Origin: a virus
Length of the DNA: 36,553 bases
Reading direction: 5' to 3' (one strand)
IMG/VR virus record: IMGVR_UViG_3300009158_000109
Coordinates: 1 to 36,553 of that record
In this document: piece by piece, positions 8,199 to 16,572 of the stretch
Layout of the letters: each line of letters opens with the position of its first letter
Numbering within the stretch: position 1 is the stretch's first letter
Notes under the pieces: generated by a model
What the model saw: only the letters and a program-made list of their open reading frames with translations
Databases searched by the model: none
Told to the model about the DNA's origin: nothing
Program-made: the position numbers and the translations under genes

Positions 8199-8726
8199 AT
8201 GGCATCAGCTCATTACGTAAACAATCCGGATTTCTTAGCAGCACTTATAAAATATAAAATATTGGTCAATGCAGCTTTAGTGGTAGATGCCGAACGTCCA
8301 CAAGTTTCTAATTATATCGGTGAATGCATTCTTAAGATTGCCAATCATTTATCATATAAATCTAACTTCATTAACTACTCATATAAAGATGAAATGATTT
8401 CAGATGGTATAGAAAATTGTCTTAGGTATATAGATAACTTTGATCCGGATAAATCAAGCAATCCTTTTGCATACTTCACCCAAATCATTTACTTTGCTTT
8501 CTTACGTCGTATAGCAAGAGAAAAGAAACAAAGTGTTATTAAGGGTAAGCTAATGAGAGATATGACATTTGAATCTTTTGAACTTCAAGGTCATGATGAT
8601 GATAGTCACTATATTAATAGCTATATAGAATTTATGCAAAATAATGACAATTTTGACGATTTTATTGAGAAAAAGAAAGAAAAAACAAAGAAAAACCAAC
8701 CAAATTTAGAGGAATTCATTGAATAA
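8199..8726 (+). CDS. 55: Late-transcription sigma factor gp55
   Basis: This 175-residue protein matches T4 gp55, the minimal sigma factor that directs host RNA polymerase to TATAAATA late promoters. The conserved region-2-like core is visible: YKDEMISDGIENCLRYIDNF followed by NPFAYFTQIIYFAFLRRIAREKK (about residues 63-109). The C-terminal end is Lys-rich and then acidic (PNLEEFIE), fitting the gp33/sliding-clamp-binding tail known for gp55. The window contains several exact TATAAATA sites for it to use. Confidence 0.93.
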   Translation: MASAHYVNNPDFLAALIKYKILVNAALVVDAERPQVSNYIGECILKIANHLSYKSNFINYSYKDEMISDGIENCLRYIDNFDPDKSSNPFAYFTQIIYFAFLRRIAREKKQSVIKGKLMRDMTFESFELQGHDDDSHYINSYIEFMQNNDNFDDFIEKKKEKTKKNQPNLEEFIE

Positions 8727-8740
8727 TCAGGGAGTAGTAT

Positions 8741-8875
8741 ATGTATAAAGTATCATATGTTAAAGGTGAGTTTAAGGCGCTTTTTAAATGGTTTAAAACA
8801 TTTGAACTAGCATCAACATTTGCGGCAACCCAACCACCGGAGTCTATACTTGAGATTAAACATTATCCTAATTAA
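8741..8875 (+). CDS. Small hypothetical protein, 44 aa
   Basis: An ATG at 8741 preceded by GGAG (8731-8734) opens a 44-codon frame beginning MYKVSYVKGEF and ending HYPN. The next promoter's TTGTAC box starts two bases after its stop, so gene and promoter are packed together. It is basic and has an FKTFELASTFAAT segment, loosely like the NLNTFLNNHP segment of the small gene at 12045. No function is recognised. Confidence 0.6.
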   Translation: MYKVSYVKGEFKALFKWFKTFELASTFAATQPPESILEIKHYPN

Positions 8876-8876
8876 A

Positions 8877-8906
8877 TTGTACATTAATTGAGGGTTGTAT
8901 TATAAT
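8877..8906 (+). promoter_or_regulatory. Early/middle-type promoter for gene 47
   Basis: TTGTAC 8877-8882, an 18-base spacer, then TATAAT 8901-8906. It lies 27 bases before gene 47, which also has a GAGGAAAG ribosome binding site. Confidence 0.78.
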
Positions 8907-8932
8907 AATGAATTAAGTGAGGAAAGCAATAC

Positions 8933-9985
8933 ATGAAGATAGCCATTCTTGGTGATACACACTTTGGTGCACGTAATGATTTAAAAGTATTCCATGAGTA
9001 CTTTCAAAAGTTCTATATGGATCAATTCATCCCATATCTGATTGAAAATAATATTGATACAGTAATACAATTGGGAGATCTATTTGATCGCCGTAAATAC
9101 ATCAATTATTATTCATTGTCTGCTTGTAAGAAATATTTCTTTGACGAATTAGAAAAACATAACATTACTTTACATACCCTTGTGGGTAATCATGATATCT
9201 ATTGGCGTGAGTCATTGGAGGTTAACTCATCCTCATTGGTATTAGGTGAATATGGAAACGTAAATGTTCATACTAAACCCACCACAATTTCTAGAAATAA
9301 AACATTTATCGATATCATTCCATGGATATGTCCTGAGAATGAAAAAGAAATCCATGAATTCATTAAGAATAGTAAATCAGATATATGTGTAGGTCATTTT
9401 GAGATTGCAGGATTTGCAATGTATCGAGGTATGGAATGTCATGATGGAATAAGTAAAGATTTGTTTAGGAAATATGAACAAGTTTGGTCAGGTCATTATC
9501 ATACTAAATCTAAACAAGAAAATATTACTTATGTTGGTACTCCTGCTGAGATGACATGGCAGGATTATGGAGATCCAAAGGGGTTCCATACATTTGATCT
9601 TGAGACTAGACAATTAGAATTTATTCAAAATTATTATACAATTTTTGTTAAATTAGAATATGATGACTCAGATGGAGAACCAATTGATTTACGTGGAATG
9701 GCACTTAAAGATGCATTTGTAAAATTAGTTGTGGTTAAGAAAACTGATTATTATAAGTTTGATAAGTTTGTAACTCAATTATATGCTAAAGGTTGTTATG
9801 ACATTAAGATAATTGAAGATCTGTCTGAATTCTCTGATGGTGAAGTTAATGAAGAAATTAATCTAGAAGATACCATTAGTGTATTATCACATTATATTGA
9901 TAGTGTACAAACAGATATGGATAAAGAAAAGATTAAAACATATATGAAAGCTTTATATGTTGAAGCATTAAATATGGAGGTATAA
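8933..9985 (+). CDS. 47: Recombination nuclease subunit gp47 (Mre11/SbcD-like)
   Basis: This 350-residue calcineurin-like metallophosphoesterase carries all the family motifs in order: GDTHFG (residues 7-12), GDLFDRR, GNHDIYW, GHFEIAG and GHYHTKS. In T4, gp47 forms a complex with gp46 that resects DNA ends for recombination, repair and host DNA breakdown. It is followed, after one small gene, by gene 46, the usual pairing. Its length is close to T4 gp47 (339 residues). Confidence 0.95.
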   Translation: MKIAILGDTHFGARNDLKVFHEYFQKFYMDQFIPYLIENNIDTVIQLGDLFDRRKYINYYSLSACKKYFFDELEKHNITLHTLVGNHDIYWRESLEVNSSSLVLGEYGNVNVHTKPTTISRNKTFIDIIPWICPENEKEIHEFIKNSKSDICVGHFEIAGFAMYRGMECHDGISKDLFRKYEQVWSGHYHTKSKQENITYVGTPAEMTWQDYGDPKGFHTFDLETRQLEFIQNYYTIFVKLEYDDSDGEPIDLRGMALKDAFVKLVVVKKTDYYKFDKFVTQLYAKGCYDIKIIEDLSEFSDGEVNEEINLEDTISVLSHYIDSVQTDMDKEKIKTYMKALYVEALNMEV

Positions 9986-9986
9986 T

Positions 9987-10265
9987 ATGTATCAACAAGA
10001 AATAGAATTTTTTTGGCCATTAAGAGAACAAATACCATTAGATTTAGATTTTTCAAATTGTCAATCAATTAAAGTTAGTTATAGTATTTGTGGAGCAGGT
10101 GGAACTGGAAGTCTTGTTAATTTCAATGGTGCTTGTGGTGGTGGTGGTAATAAAGGTTTTAATATTGATGAAGGTAATGTGACAATTAATGTCAAAGAAC
10201 AACCATCTTTTTTTCGTAAATGTATATATAAACTTATAGGTTTTAATTGGGAGATTAAACATTGA
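9987..10265 (+). CDS. Hypothetical protein between genes 47 and 46
   Basis: This 92-residue protein starts one base after the gene 47 stop and ends in the four-base overlap TTGA with gene 46, so it is translationally coupled to both. It contains a glycine-rich centre (CGAGGTG and ACGGGGN, about residues 32-55) and a C-terminal Lys/Phe-rich segment. It is not recognised. T4 also carries small reading frames between these two genes, but I see no specific similarity. Confidence 0.6.
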   Translation: MYQQEIEFFWPLREQIPLDLDFSNCQSIKVSYSICGAGGTGSLVNFNGACGGGGNKGFNIDEGNVTINVKEQPSFFRKCIYKLIGFNWEIKH

Positions 10266-11980
10266 TAACCTTTAAAACAATAAAATGGAAGAACTTTCTA
10301 TCAACAGGAAATGTGGCCAATGAGTTACAATTAGATAGTCATACCTCAACTCTTATTGTTGGTACCAATGGTGAAGGTAAATCCACAATGTTGGATGCAC
10401 TTACATTTTCATTATTTGGTAAACCATTTCGTAATGTTAATAAGAATCAACTCATCAATAGTATCAATAAGAAAAATTGTTTAGTTGAAGTTACATTTGA
10501 AGCAAACAATAGAGAGTATAAAATTATTAGGGGTATTAGACCCAATATTTTTGAAATATATTGTGATAATGAATTAATTAATAAAGATGCTGCCCTTAAA
10601 GATTATCAAAAGGTATTAGAGCAGCAAATCCTTAAACTAAATTATAAAACCTTTACCCAAGTTATTATTCTTGGTAGTTCTTCTTTTGTCCCATTTATGC
10701 AACTCCCAACAGGTCAACGTAGAGAAGTTATTGAAGATATTTTAGACATCAGAGTATTCTCGGTCATGAATTCCATTCTTAAAGAAAAGGTAACTGAAAC
10801 TAAAGACAATTTAAATAATATTGAGCATAAAGTAATTACTGAAAAAACTAAGATTGAATCCCAAAAGAATTTAATTGAGGTATTGGTTAATTCCAAACAA
10901 GATACTATTGCAAATATTCAAAAGAAAATAGATAACAATGCTTCTGAAATTCAATCTGCAAGATCCGTTATTGTACAATTAAATGAAGAGATAACAAATT
11001 TAAAAGCAAAAACCATTAAAGAGAAAGAAATATTATTGAATATTGATAAGGCCAAATCTCTTAAGGTTAAGACTCGTCATACCATTGAGTCATGTGCCCA
11101 TGATATGAACTTCTTTTCAAACAATGATGTGTGTCCATCATGTTCTCAAGATATTAATGAGATTCATAAACAAAAAGTAATTGTGGATTTAAATACAACT
11201 ATTGAAAGTAATTTAGCAAAAATTACTGAATTAGATGAAGTTATTGTTAAATTACAAAATCAAATTGATGTTATTTTGGAAATATCAAATCAAATTACTG
11301 ATAAGAATATTGACATATCAACATATAATAATACCATTACTATATTAAATAATCAAATTACTGAACATACATCTGAGATTGAGCAAATAAAATTAAATAC
11401 AGGTGATATTGATGTTGAGAAAAAGAAATTAAAAACTATTGCAGAAGATGCTATGCTTCTCATTACCAATAAAAATACATTATTGGAACAGAGAAATCTT
11501 CAAGAAGCAGCACAAATTTTACTTAAAGATACAGGTATTAAAACCGCAATCATTAGAGAATATTTGCCTGCAATGAATAAACTTATTAATAAGTATTTAA
11601 CTGCAATGGACTTCTTTATTCATTTTGAATTAGATGATGGATTTAATGAAGTTATTAAATCTCGTCATCGTGATGAATTTACTTATTCATTATTTTCTGA
11701 AGGTGAAAAACAAAAGATTGATTTGGCATTATTGTTTTCATGGAGAGAAATAGCTAAGATAAAGAATTCAGCAAATACAAATCTATTAATTATGGATGAG
11801 ATCTTTGACTCAAGTTTAGATGCATCAGGTACAGAGATGCTTATGCAATTATTAAATGAGATGCCTTTAGGTCATAATGTTTATGTAATATCCCATAAGG
11901 GAGATCAATTACTTGATAAGTTTGAGAACACAATTAGATTTGAAAAGAAAAATGAATTTTCTATAATTTGTTCAACTTAA
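10262..11980 (+). CDS. 46: Recombination nuclease ATPase subunit gp46 (Rad50/SbcC-like)
   Basis: This 572-residue protein has the Rad50 architecture: Walker A GTNGEGKST at 34-42, a long central coiled coil interrupted by the zinc hook CPSC (residues 291-294), then the ABC signature FSEGEKQKIDLALLF and Walker B LLIMDEIFDSSLD. It pairs with gp47 for end resection. The start is a TTG at 10262 that overlaps the previous stop and has GGGAG eight bases upstream; no in-frame ATG lies at a suitable position, and MITFKTIKWKNF matches the family N terminus. Confidence 0.95.
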   Translation: MITFKTIKWKNFLSTGNVANELQLDSHTSTLIVGTNGEGKSTMLDALTFSLFGKPFRNVNKNQLINSINKKNCLVEVTFEANNREYKIIRGIRPNIFEIYCDNELINKDAALKDYQKVLEQQILKLNYKTFTQVIILGSSSFVPFMQLPTGQRREVIEDILDIRVFSVMNSILKEKVTETKDNLNNIEHKVITEKTKIESQKNLIEVLVNSKQDTIANIQKKIDNNASEIQSARSVIVQLNEEITNLKAKTIKEKEILLNIDKAKSLKVKTRHTIESCAHDMNFFSNNDVCPSCSQDINEIHKQKVIVDLNTTIESNLAKITELDEVIVKLQNQIDVILEISNQITDKNIDISTYNNTITILNNQITEHTSEIEQIKLNTGDIDVEKKKLKTIAEDAMLLITNKNTLLEQRNLQEAAQILLKDTGIKTAIIREYLPAMNKLINKYLTAMDFFIHFELDDGFNEVIKSRHRDEFTYSLFSEGEKQKIDLALLFSWREIAKIKNSANTNLLIMDEIFDSSLDASGTEMLMQLLNEMPLGHNVYVISHKGDQLLDKFENTIRFEKKNEFSIICST

Positions 11981-11982
11981 CT

Positions 11983-12012
11983 GTGTACTTTAATTAGCAT
12001 TTGTGGTATAAT
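11983..12012 (+). promoter_or_regulatory. Early/middle-type promoter
   Basis: GTGTAC 11983-11988, an 18-base spacer and TATAAT 12007-12012, directly after the gene 46 stop. It drives the small gene at 12045. Confidence 0.8.
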
Positions 12013-12044
12013 GGTTACTTAACTAATTGAGAAATAAACTAATT

Positions 12045-12203
12045 ATGACAAATTTAATCATTATACTACATGCAATCATTCCTGAAACAAATCATACATT
12101 CACCGAATTATTTACAAATATAGAAAATCTAAATACATTCCTAAATAATCATCCAAATGTTACTAAACAAGAAATAACATTGCATGAAATTAATCCAAAA
12201 TAA
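12045..12203 (+). CDS. Small hypothetical protein, 52 aa
   Basis: An ATG at 12045, about 30 bases after a well-formed promoter, opens a 52-codon frame starting MTNLIIILHAIIP and ending HEINPK. The AATTGAGAAATAAACT leader resembles that of neighbouring genes but has only a weak ribosome binding site. Its stop is two bases before the next promoter. The promoter-gene-promoter packing argues that it is real. No function is recognised. Confidence 0.55.
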   Translation: MTNLIIILHAIIPETNHTFTELFTNIENLNTFLNNHPNVTKQEITLHEINPK

Positions 12204-12205
12204 CT

Positions 12206-12235
12206 GTGTACTTTAATTCATTAATATGATATAAT
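12206..12235 (+). promoter_or_regulatory. Early/middle-type promoter for VWA/peptidase-like gene
   Basis: GTGTAC 12206-12211, 18 bases, TATAAT 12230-12235. The downstream leader contains GAGAAAGAAA before the ATG at 12269. Confidence 0.8.
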
Positions 12236-12268
12236 GGTATCATAAATTGAAATTGAGAAAGAAACTAT

Positions 12269-14380
12269 ATGATGGAAAATAAAGCAACAGATTTAATAGC
12301 AAAATTACTTGCCAATGAGGACATTTCAATTGTCCATAGCAATGTATCAACTGCATCATTTCAAATTGACAAACGAATTCTAACCCTTCCTATCTGGGAA
12401 AACATGACACCTGATCTTACAGGTATGTTGGTTGGACATGAAGTTGGTCATGCACTATATACAACCACAGAATACTTTGAACATGAATTCAAAGATGAAC
12501 CAAAATTCCACGGTTATTTAAATGTGTTGGAAGATGTACGTATTGAAAAATTCATGAAACGTCGTTATCCCGGTTTACGTAAAACCTTTTCACTTGGTTA
12601 TGCTGAATTAACAGATAGAGATTTCTTTGGTGTTAAAAATAAAGATCTTTCTGATATCAATTTAATCGATCGTATTAACTTATACTTCAAAGCAGGTTTT
12701 GCTTGTGGTGTTTCTTTCACTAAGAAAGAAAAGACATATATTGAACGTGCAGAACATACTGAAACTATCCAAGATGTTATTCAATTGGCTAGAGAATTGT
12801 TTGAATTAGCAAAAGAAGAAAGTGCTAAAAAACAAGAAGATCTTAATAAAGATAAAACTGATGAAGTTAAAGAATCAGATGGTCAATCAGATGATGATGA
12901 GTATGATTATGATAACTCAGATGACTCAGATGATGATCAAGATGATGCCGATGACTCAGATGATGACTCAGAAGAAGATGAACAAGAACAAACTGAAGCA
13001 GCTCAAAAACAATATGACCAACAAAATATTGATGAAGATATTACCGCTTCAACTGATGTTGCATATCAAAAGAAAATTGAAGAATTATCAGATGCTTCTA
13101 TCATATACAAATATTGGACAGTTGGTAAATTTAATTATAATCCATTAGTTCCACATACTGAAATTGCTAAATTCTTTAAAGGATATGCTGATTATTATAT
13201 TCCAACTTATAAATTAGAACAAGTTGAAAAGTTTAAATCAAGTTCAACAGGTGTAGTTAACTACTTAGTTAAAGAATTTGAAATGAAAAAAGCTGCTAGT
13301 ATGTATAAACGTACTACAATTTCTAAAACAGGACAATTAGATACTCGTAAGTTGTATAACTACAAATTGTCTGAAGACATTTTTAAACGGATTAATGCTG
13401 TCAAAGAAGGTAAAAACCATGGCATGTTGTTCTTATTAGATTGGTCAGGTTCTATGAATAAATGTATTGATGAGACTATCGATCAAGTAATTAACCTAGC
13501 AATGTTTTGTCGTAGAGCTCAAATTCCATTCCAAGTGATGGCATTCTCTTCACAATGGGCAAATGAAGATTATAAATTGAATAACCCATATGATTCAAAA
13601 GGCAATAGAACAAATACAAATGATGGTGTTTTAAATCCAAATATTGAAAGAGTTAGTTTACTTGAATTCTTTAGTCACAAAATGACTAATATTGAATTCA
13701 ACAATATGGTATTAAATTTAAAATTACGTAGTAAAATTTTATCATTAGGACAAACTCCTTTAAATGAATCTCTTGTTTATATGGATACATATATCAATAT
13801 ATTTAAAAATCAACATAACGTTGAAAAATTGACATTCATTACTCTTACGGATGGTGCAGGTGATAAATTACGTGGTAATGAAAATATGCAAAGCAATAAG
13901 TATGTTTCAATTGACGGTATTATGAAAATGGTGAAAGTTAAACACTTTTTAGTTGATCCTATCACTAAAAAGAATTATGAAATTAATGGTTATCATTCAT
14001 CATCACATACAAATACTTTATTGAATATGATTAAAGACCACCATGATGTTACAATATTAGGGTTCTTTTTAACAGGCATAAGCCAAAGTTCATTAACAGT
14101 AGCTGTTAGAACACATAATGAAAATGAAACAAACTCATTACCAATTGTTGCTCGTATGAAAAAAGAAATTCGTGAAAAAGGTTATGCTTCATTGAAAGGT
14201 ACAGGAAGAGATGATTTGTTTATCATTCCTTTATCTTCAACTAAAATTATAGATACAACGCTAAGTGATATTGATCCAACTGTTTCTGCTGCATCAATTG
14301 CTAAAAAATTTGGTAAAATGTTAAATACTAAAAAGACATCAAGAATTCTTTTATCTAATTTTATTGATTATGTTGCATAA
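12269..14380 (+). CDS. CobT-like VWA protein with HEXXH peptidase motif
   Basis: This 703-residue protein has an N-terminal zinc-peptidase-like motif, GHEVGHALY (HEVGH at residues 57-61), followed by LNVLEDVRIEKF, which could supply a third metal ligand. A very acidic linker of about 60 residues rich in Asp and Ser follows (about 195-255). The C-terminal half is a von Willebrand A domain with the MIDAS motif DWSGSMN (391-397) and a downstream LTDGAG segment. This resembles CobT, the partner of the AAA+ CobS subunit, and the VWA partners of MoxR ATPases. The next gene encodes exactly such an ATPase. T4-type marine phages often carry these genes, annotated as peptidase and CobS. Cobalt chelation is doubtful without the large CobN subunit; remodelling of a protein target is an alternative. 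ATG codons at 12269 and 12272 are both possible. Confidence 0.8.
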   Translation: MMENKATDLIAKLLANEDISIVHSNVSTASFQIDKRILTLPIWENMTPDLTGMLVGHEVGHALYTTTEYFEHEFKDEPKFHGYLNVLEDVRIEKFMKRRYPGLRKTFSLGYAELTDRDFFGVKNKDLSDINLIDRINLYFKAGFACGVSFTKKEKTYIERAEHTETIQDVIQLARELFELAKEESAKKQEDLNKDKTDEVKESDGQSDDDEYDYDNSDDSDDDQDDADDSDDDSEEDEQEQTEAAQKQYDQQNIDEDITASTDVAYQKKIEELSDASIIYKYWTVGKFNYNPLVPHTEIAKFFKGYADYYIPTYKLEQVEKFKSSSTGVVNYLVKEFEMKKAASMYKRTTISKTGQLDTRKLYNYKLSEDIFKRINAVKEGKNHGMLFLLDWSGSMNKCIDETIDQVINLAMFCRRAQIPFQVMAFSSQWANEDYKLNNPYDSKGNRTNTNDGVLNPNIERVSLLEFFSHKMTNIEFNNMVLNLKLRSKILSLGQTPLNESLVYMDTYINIFKNQHNVEKLTFITLTDGAGDKLRGNENMQSNKYVSIDGIMKMVKVKHFLVDPITKKNYEINGYHSSSHTNTLLNMIKDHHDVTILGFFLTGISQSSLTVAVRTHNENETNSLPIVARMKKEIREKGYASLKGTGRDDLFIIPLSSTKIIDTTLSDIDPTVSAASIAKKFGKMLNTKKTSRILLSNFIDYVA

Positions 14381-14384
14381 AGCA

Positions 14385-14414
14385 CTGTACTTTAATTAGA
14401 TAATATGATATAAT
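14385..14414 (+). promoter_or_regulatory. Early/middle-type promoter for CobS/MoxR-like gene
   Basis: CTGTAC 14385-14390, 18 bases, TATAAT 14409-14414, beginning four bases after the stop of the VWA gene. Downstream, TTGAGAAGGAAA is the ribosome binding site for the ATG at 14452. Confidence 0.82.
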
Positions 14415-14451
14415 GGTTCTATCAAATGATTAATTGAGAAGGAAATATACT

Positions 14452-15543
14452 ATGACTAAGAACGAAATTTTTGAAACAAGACTTTATGAAATGTTCCCTG
14501 ATACTAAAACTACAGGAACTATCACCACTAAAAATATTGAAGCAGTAATGAAGGATGTAAAAACTTCTTACTTCCCACGATTTCTATTGTCACATCGTGT
14601 ACAACGTGGTTTGTATGCTGTTAAAGGTAGCTATCGTGAGGATGAAGTTGTGAATACACCTACAGTAAAATTATCACTCATTCCTAAGATTGATGATAAC
14701 TATGTACCATTTGGTAACCACAAAGATGTGGAAACAATTATCAAAGCAGGTATCTTCTATCCTACTTACATTTCAGGTCCTACCGGAAATGGTAAATCAA
14801 CAATGATCGAACAGATTTGTGCAACACATAACAAAAATCTTATTCGCGTTAACTTGAATATGATGTCAGATGAAGACCAATTAATTGGTTCTAAAACTCT
14901 TGAAGATGGTAATGTTGTGATTGTTGAAGGTCCTGTTTTAATTGCAATGAGAGCAGGAGCCACACTTTTGTTGGATGAAGTTGATGCAGGTTCTGCAAAT
15001 ACTTTGTTATGTTTACAACCAATTCTTGAAGGCAAACCATACTACTTCAAACTTAAAAATGAAGTGATTTTACCTACCAAGGGTTTTAACATCATTGCAA
15101 CTGCAAATACAAAAGGTAAAGGTTCAGATGATGGTCGTTATATTGGTACCAACATTTTAAATGAAGCTTTCCTTGAACGCTTTGCTGTTACTTTTGAACA
15201 AGAATATCCAAATGCTAAGATTGAATTGAAAATCATTTCAAATCTTATGGACTTCTATAATTGTAAAGATGTTGAGTTTGCTGAAACTCTTGTTAAATGG
15301 GCTGATGCTATTCGTCGCACATTTGATGATGGTGGAGTTGATGAAACAATCACCACACGTCGTATGACACACATCATTCGTGCATTTAGTATCTTTAAGA
15401 ACAAAAAGAAAGCAATTGAATTATGTTGTAATCGTTTTGATAATACAACTAAAGCAGCTTTTCAAGATTTGTTTGATAAAGTTTCAAATCCTGATGTTCC
15501 ATCATCTGATACTAATACAACTAATGATGACAATTCATTCTAG
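14452..15543 (+). CDS. AAA+ ATPase, CobS/MoxR-like
   Basis: This 363-residue ATPase has an N-terminal region, Walker A GPTGNGKS (109-116), the MoxR/CobS-type SDEDQLIGSKTL segment, Walker B LLLDEVD (172-178), and the sensor-1 region IIATANTKGKG. It ends in a Thr/Asn/Asp-rich tail. The upstream in-frame TTG at 14434 is rejected because the ribosome binding site GAGAAGGA lies inside that extension; the ATG at 14452 fits. It likely works with the VWA protein encoded just before it, as CobS with CobT or MoxR with its VWA partners. Phage versions are usually called porphyrin biosynthesis proteins, but the substrate in phages is unsettled. Confidence 0.85.
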   Translation: MTKNEIFETRLYEMFPDTKTTGTITTKNIEAVMKDVKTSYFPRFLLSHRVQRGLYAVKGSYREDEVVNTPTVKLSLIPKIDDNYVPFGNHKDVETIIKAGIFYPTYISGPTGNGKSTMIEQICATHNKNLIRVNLNMMSDEDQLIGSKTLEDGNVVIVEGPVLIAMRAGATLLLDEVDAGSANTLLCLQPILEGKPYYFKLKNEVILPTKGFNIIATANTKGKGSDDGRYIGTNILNEAFLERFAVTFEQEYPNAKIELKIISNLMDFYNCKDVEFAETLVKWADAIRRTFDDGGVDETITTRRMTHIIRAFSIFKNKKKAIELCCNRFDNTTKAAFQDLFDKVSNPDVPSSDTNTTNDDNSF

Positions 15544-15551
15544 GAGAAAAT

Positions 15552-15836
15552 ATGATAGCACAAGGATATAGTAAAAAGTCTTCACAGGACTTCATTGTGG
15601 AGGAATGTGAAGCTATTAAAGAGTTACTACTTACAAAGAATCGAAAGTATGGTGATAGTGCAATCAATCCTATTCGAATCTTTGCTAAGACAGATGCTCT
15701 TGAACAAATTCGAGTTCGTATTGATGACAAACTAAATCGTCTATTAAATAGACAGGAAGATGAAGATGAAGATCTTATTCAAGATTTAATTGGTTATTTA
15801 ATACTATATCGAGTAGCACAAAAGTCTCAAAAATAA
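15552..15836 (+). CDS. DUF1599-like (nucleotide pyrophosphohydrolase-like) protein
   Basis: This 94-residue protein has the pattern ECEAIKELLLTKNRKYGDS...RIFAK, then RIDDKLNRLLN and DEDLIQDLIGYLILYR. This matches DUF1599, an all-alpha MazG-related family found in phages that modify nucleotides or DNA. It begins eight bases after the CobS-like stop and ends two bases before the gene 45 promoter. A second protein of similar type lies at 27353. A role in clearing or editing a dNTP is plausible but not shown. Confidence 0.72.
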   Translation: MIAQGYSKKSSQDFIVEECEAIKELLLTKNRKYGDSAINPIRIFAKTDALEQIRVRIDDKLNRLLNRQEDEDEDLIQDLIGYLILYRVAQKSQK

Positions 15837-15837
15837 A

Positions 15838-15867
15838 TTGTACAATAATTCGTCATTGATATATAAT
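15838..15867 (+). promoter_or_regulatory. Early/middle-type promoter for gene 45
   Basis: TTGTAC 15838-15843, 18 bases, TATAAT 15862-15867, 24 bases before the clamp gene, which has AAAGGATAA as its binding site. Confidence 0.8.
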
Positions 15868-15891
15868 GATCTTTTAGGTAAAGGATAACAC

Positions 15892-16557
15892 ATGAACTTG
15901 AGTAAAGAAACAATTAATAAATTGAAGAATTTTGCGGAGATTAATAGTAATCTTCTCATTAAACCTGGAACTAAACTTAGTACTCTATCTGTTGGCAAAG
16001 CATTAGCCGCTGATGCAATTGTACCTGAAACATTTAATGTTCCTGAAACTGGGTTTGGTATCTATGACCTAAATGAATTTCTAGGCATTATGAGTCTATT
16101 TGAAAATCCTGATTTAGAGTTTAGTAATAAATTTGTTACCATCTCTGAAGGTAAAACAAACATCAAATACTTTGCAGCGGATCCTAGTGTATTAACATAC
16201 GCAACTAAAGAGATTAAGTTCCCTGAAGCTGAGATTAACTTTACATTACAATCAAGCATTTTACAATCAATTCGTAAAGTTGCATCTGTATTAAAAACCA
16301 CAGACATCTCAATTGTTGGTGATGGTGAAGAAATGACCATTCAAGTTGGTGATAAGAAAAATGCCACAGCAAATGCATATAATTCAGTGATTGGTAAAAC
16401 CGATAAAGAGTTTACCGTTAATCTTAAGGTGGATAATCTTAAATTATTACCCGGCGATTATGATGTATCGATCTCTTCAAAAAAGATCTCTCGCTTTTGT
16501 TCTTCTGATATGACATATTACGTGGCAATTGAAGCAGACTCAACCTTTTCATTTTAA
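15892..16557 (+). CDS. 45: Sliding clamp gp45
   Basis: This 221-residue protein is the T4-type trimeric sliding clamp; T4 gp45 has 228 residues. Recognisable parts are the N-terminal LSKETINKLKNFAEINSNLLIKPG, the FGIYDLNEFLGIMSLF segment, and the C-terminal SSKKISRFCSSDMTYYVAIEADSTF. It gives processivity to DNA polymerase 43 and, in T4, activates late transcription through gp33 and gp55. Clamp loader genes 44 and 62 and regA follow, the conserved T4 order. Confidence 0.95.
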   Translation: MNLSKETINKLKNFAEINSNLLIKPGTKLSTLSVGKALAADAIVPETFNVPETGFGIYDLNEFLGIMSLFENPDLEFSNKFVTISEGKTNIKYFAADPSVLTYATKEIKFPEAEINFTLQSSILQSIRKVASVLKTTDISIVGDGEEMTIQVGDKKNATANAYNSVIGKTDKEFTVNLKVDNLKLLPGDYDVSISSKKISRFCSSDMTYYVAIEADSTFSF

Positions 16558-16572
16558 TAAAGGGTTTATATT

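Noticed and set aside
12822-13148. Met/Lys/Gln-rich frame on the + strand
   Set aside because: It is a +1 shadow of the acidic linker in the VWA gene; its composition comes from repeated GATGAC-type codons.
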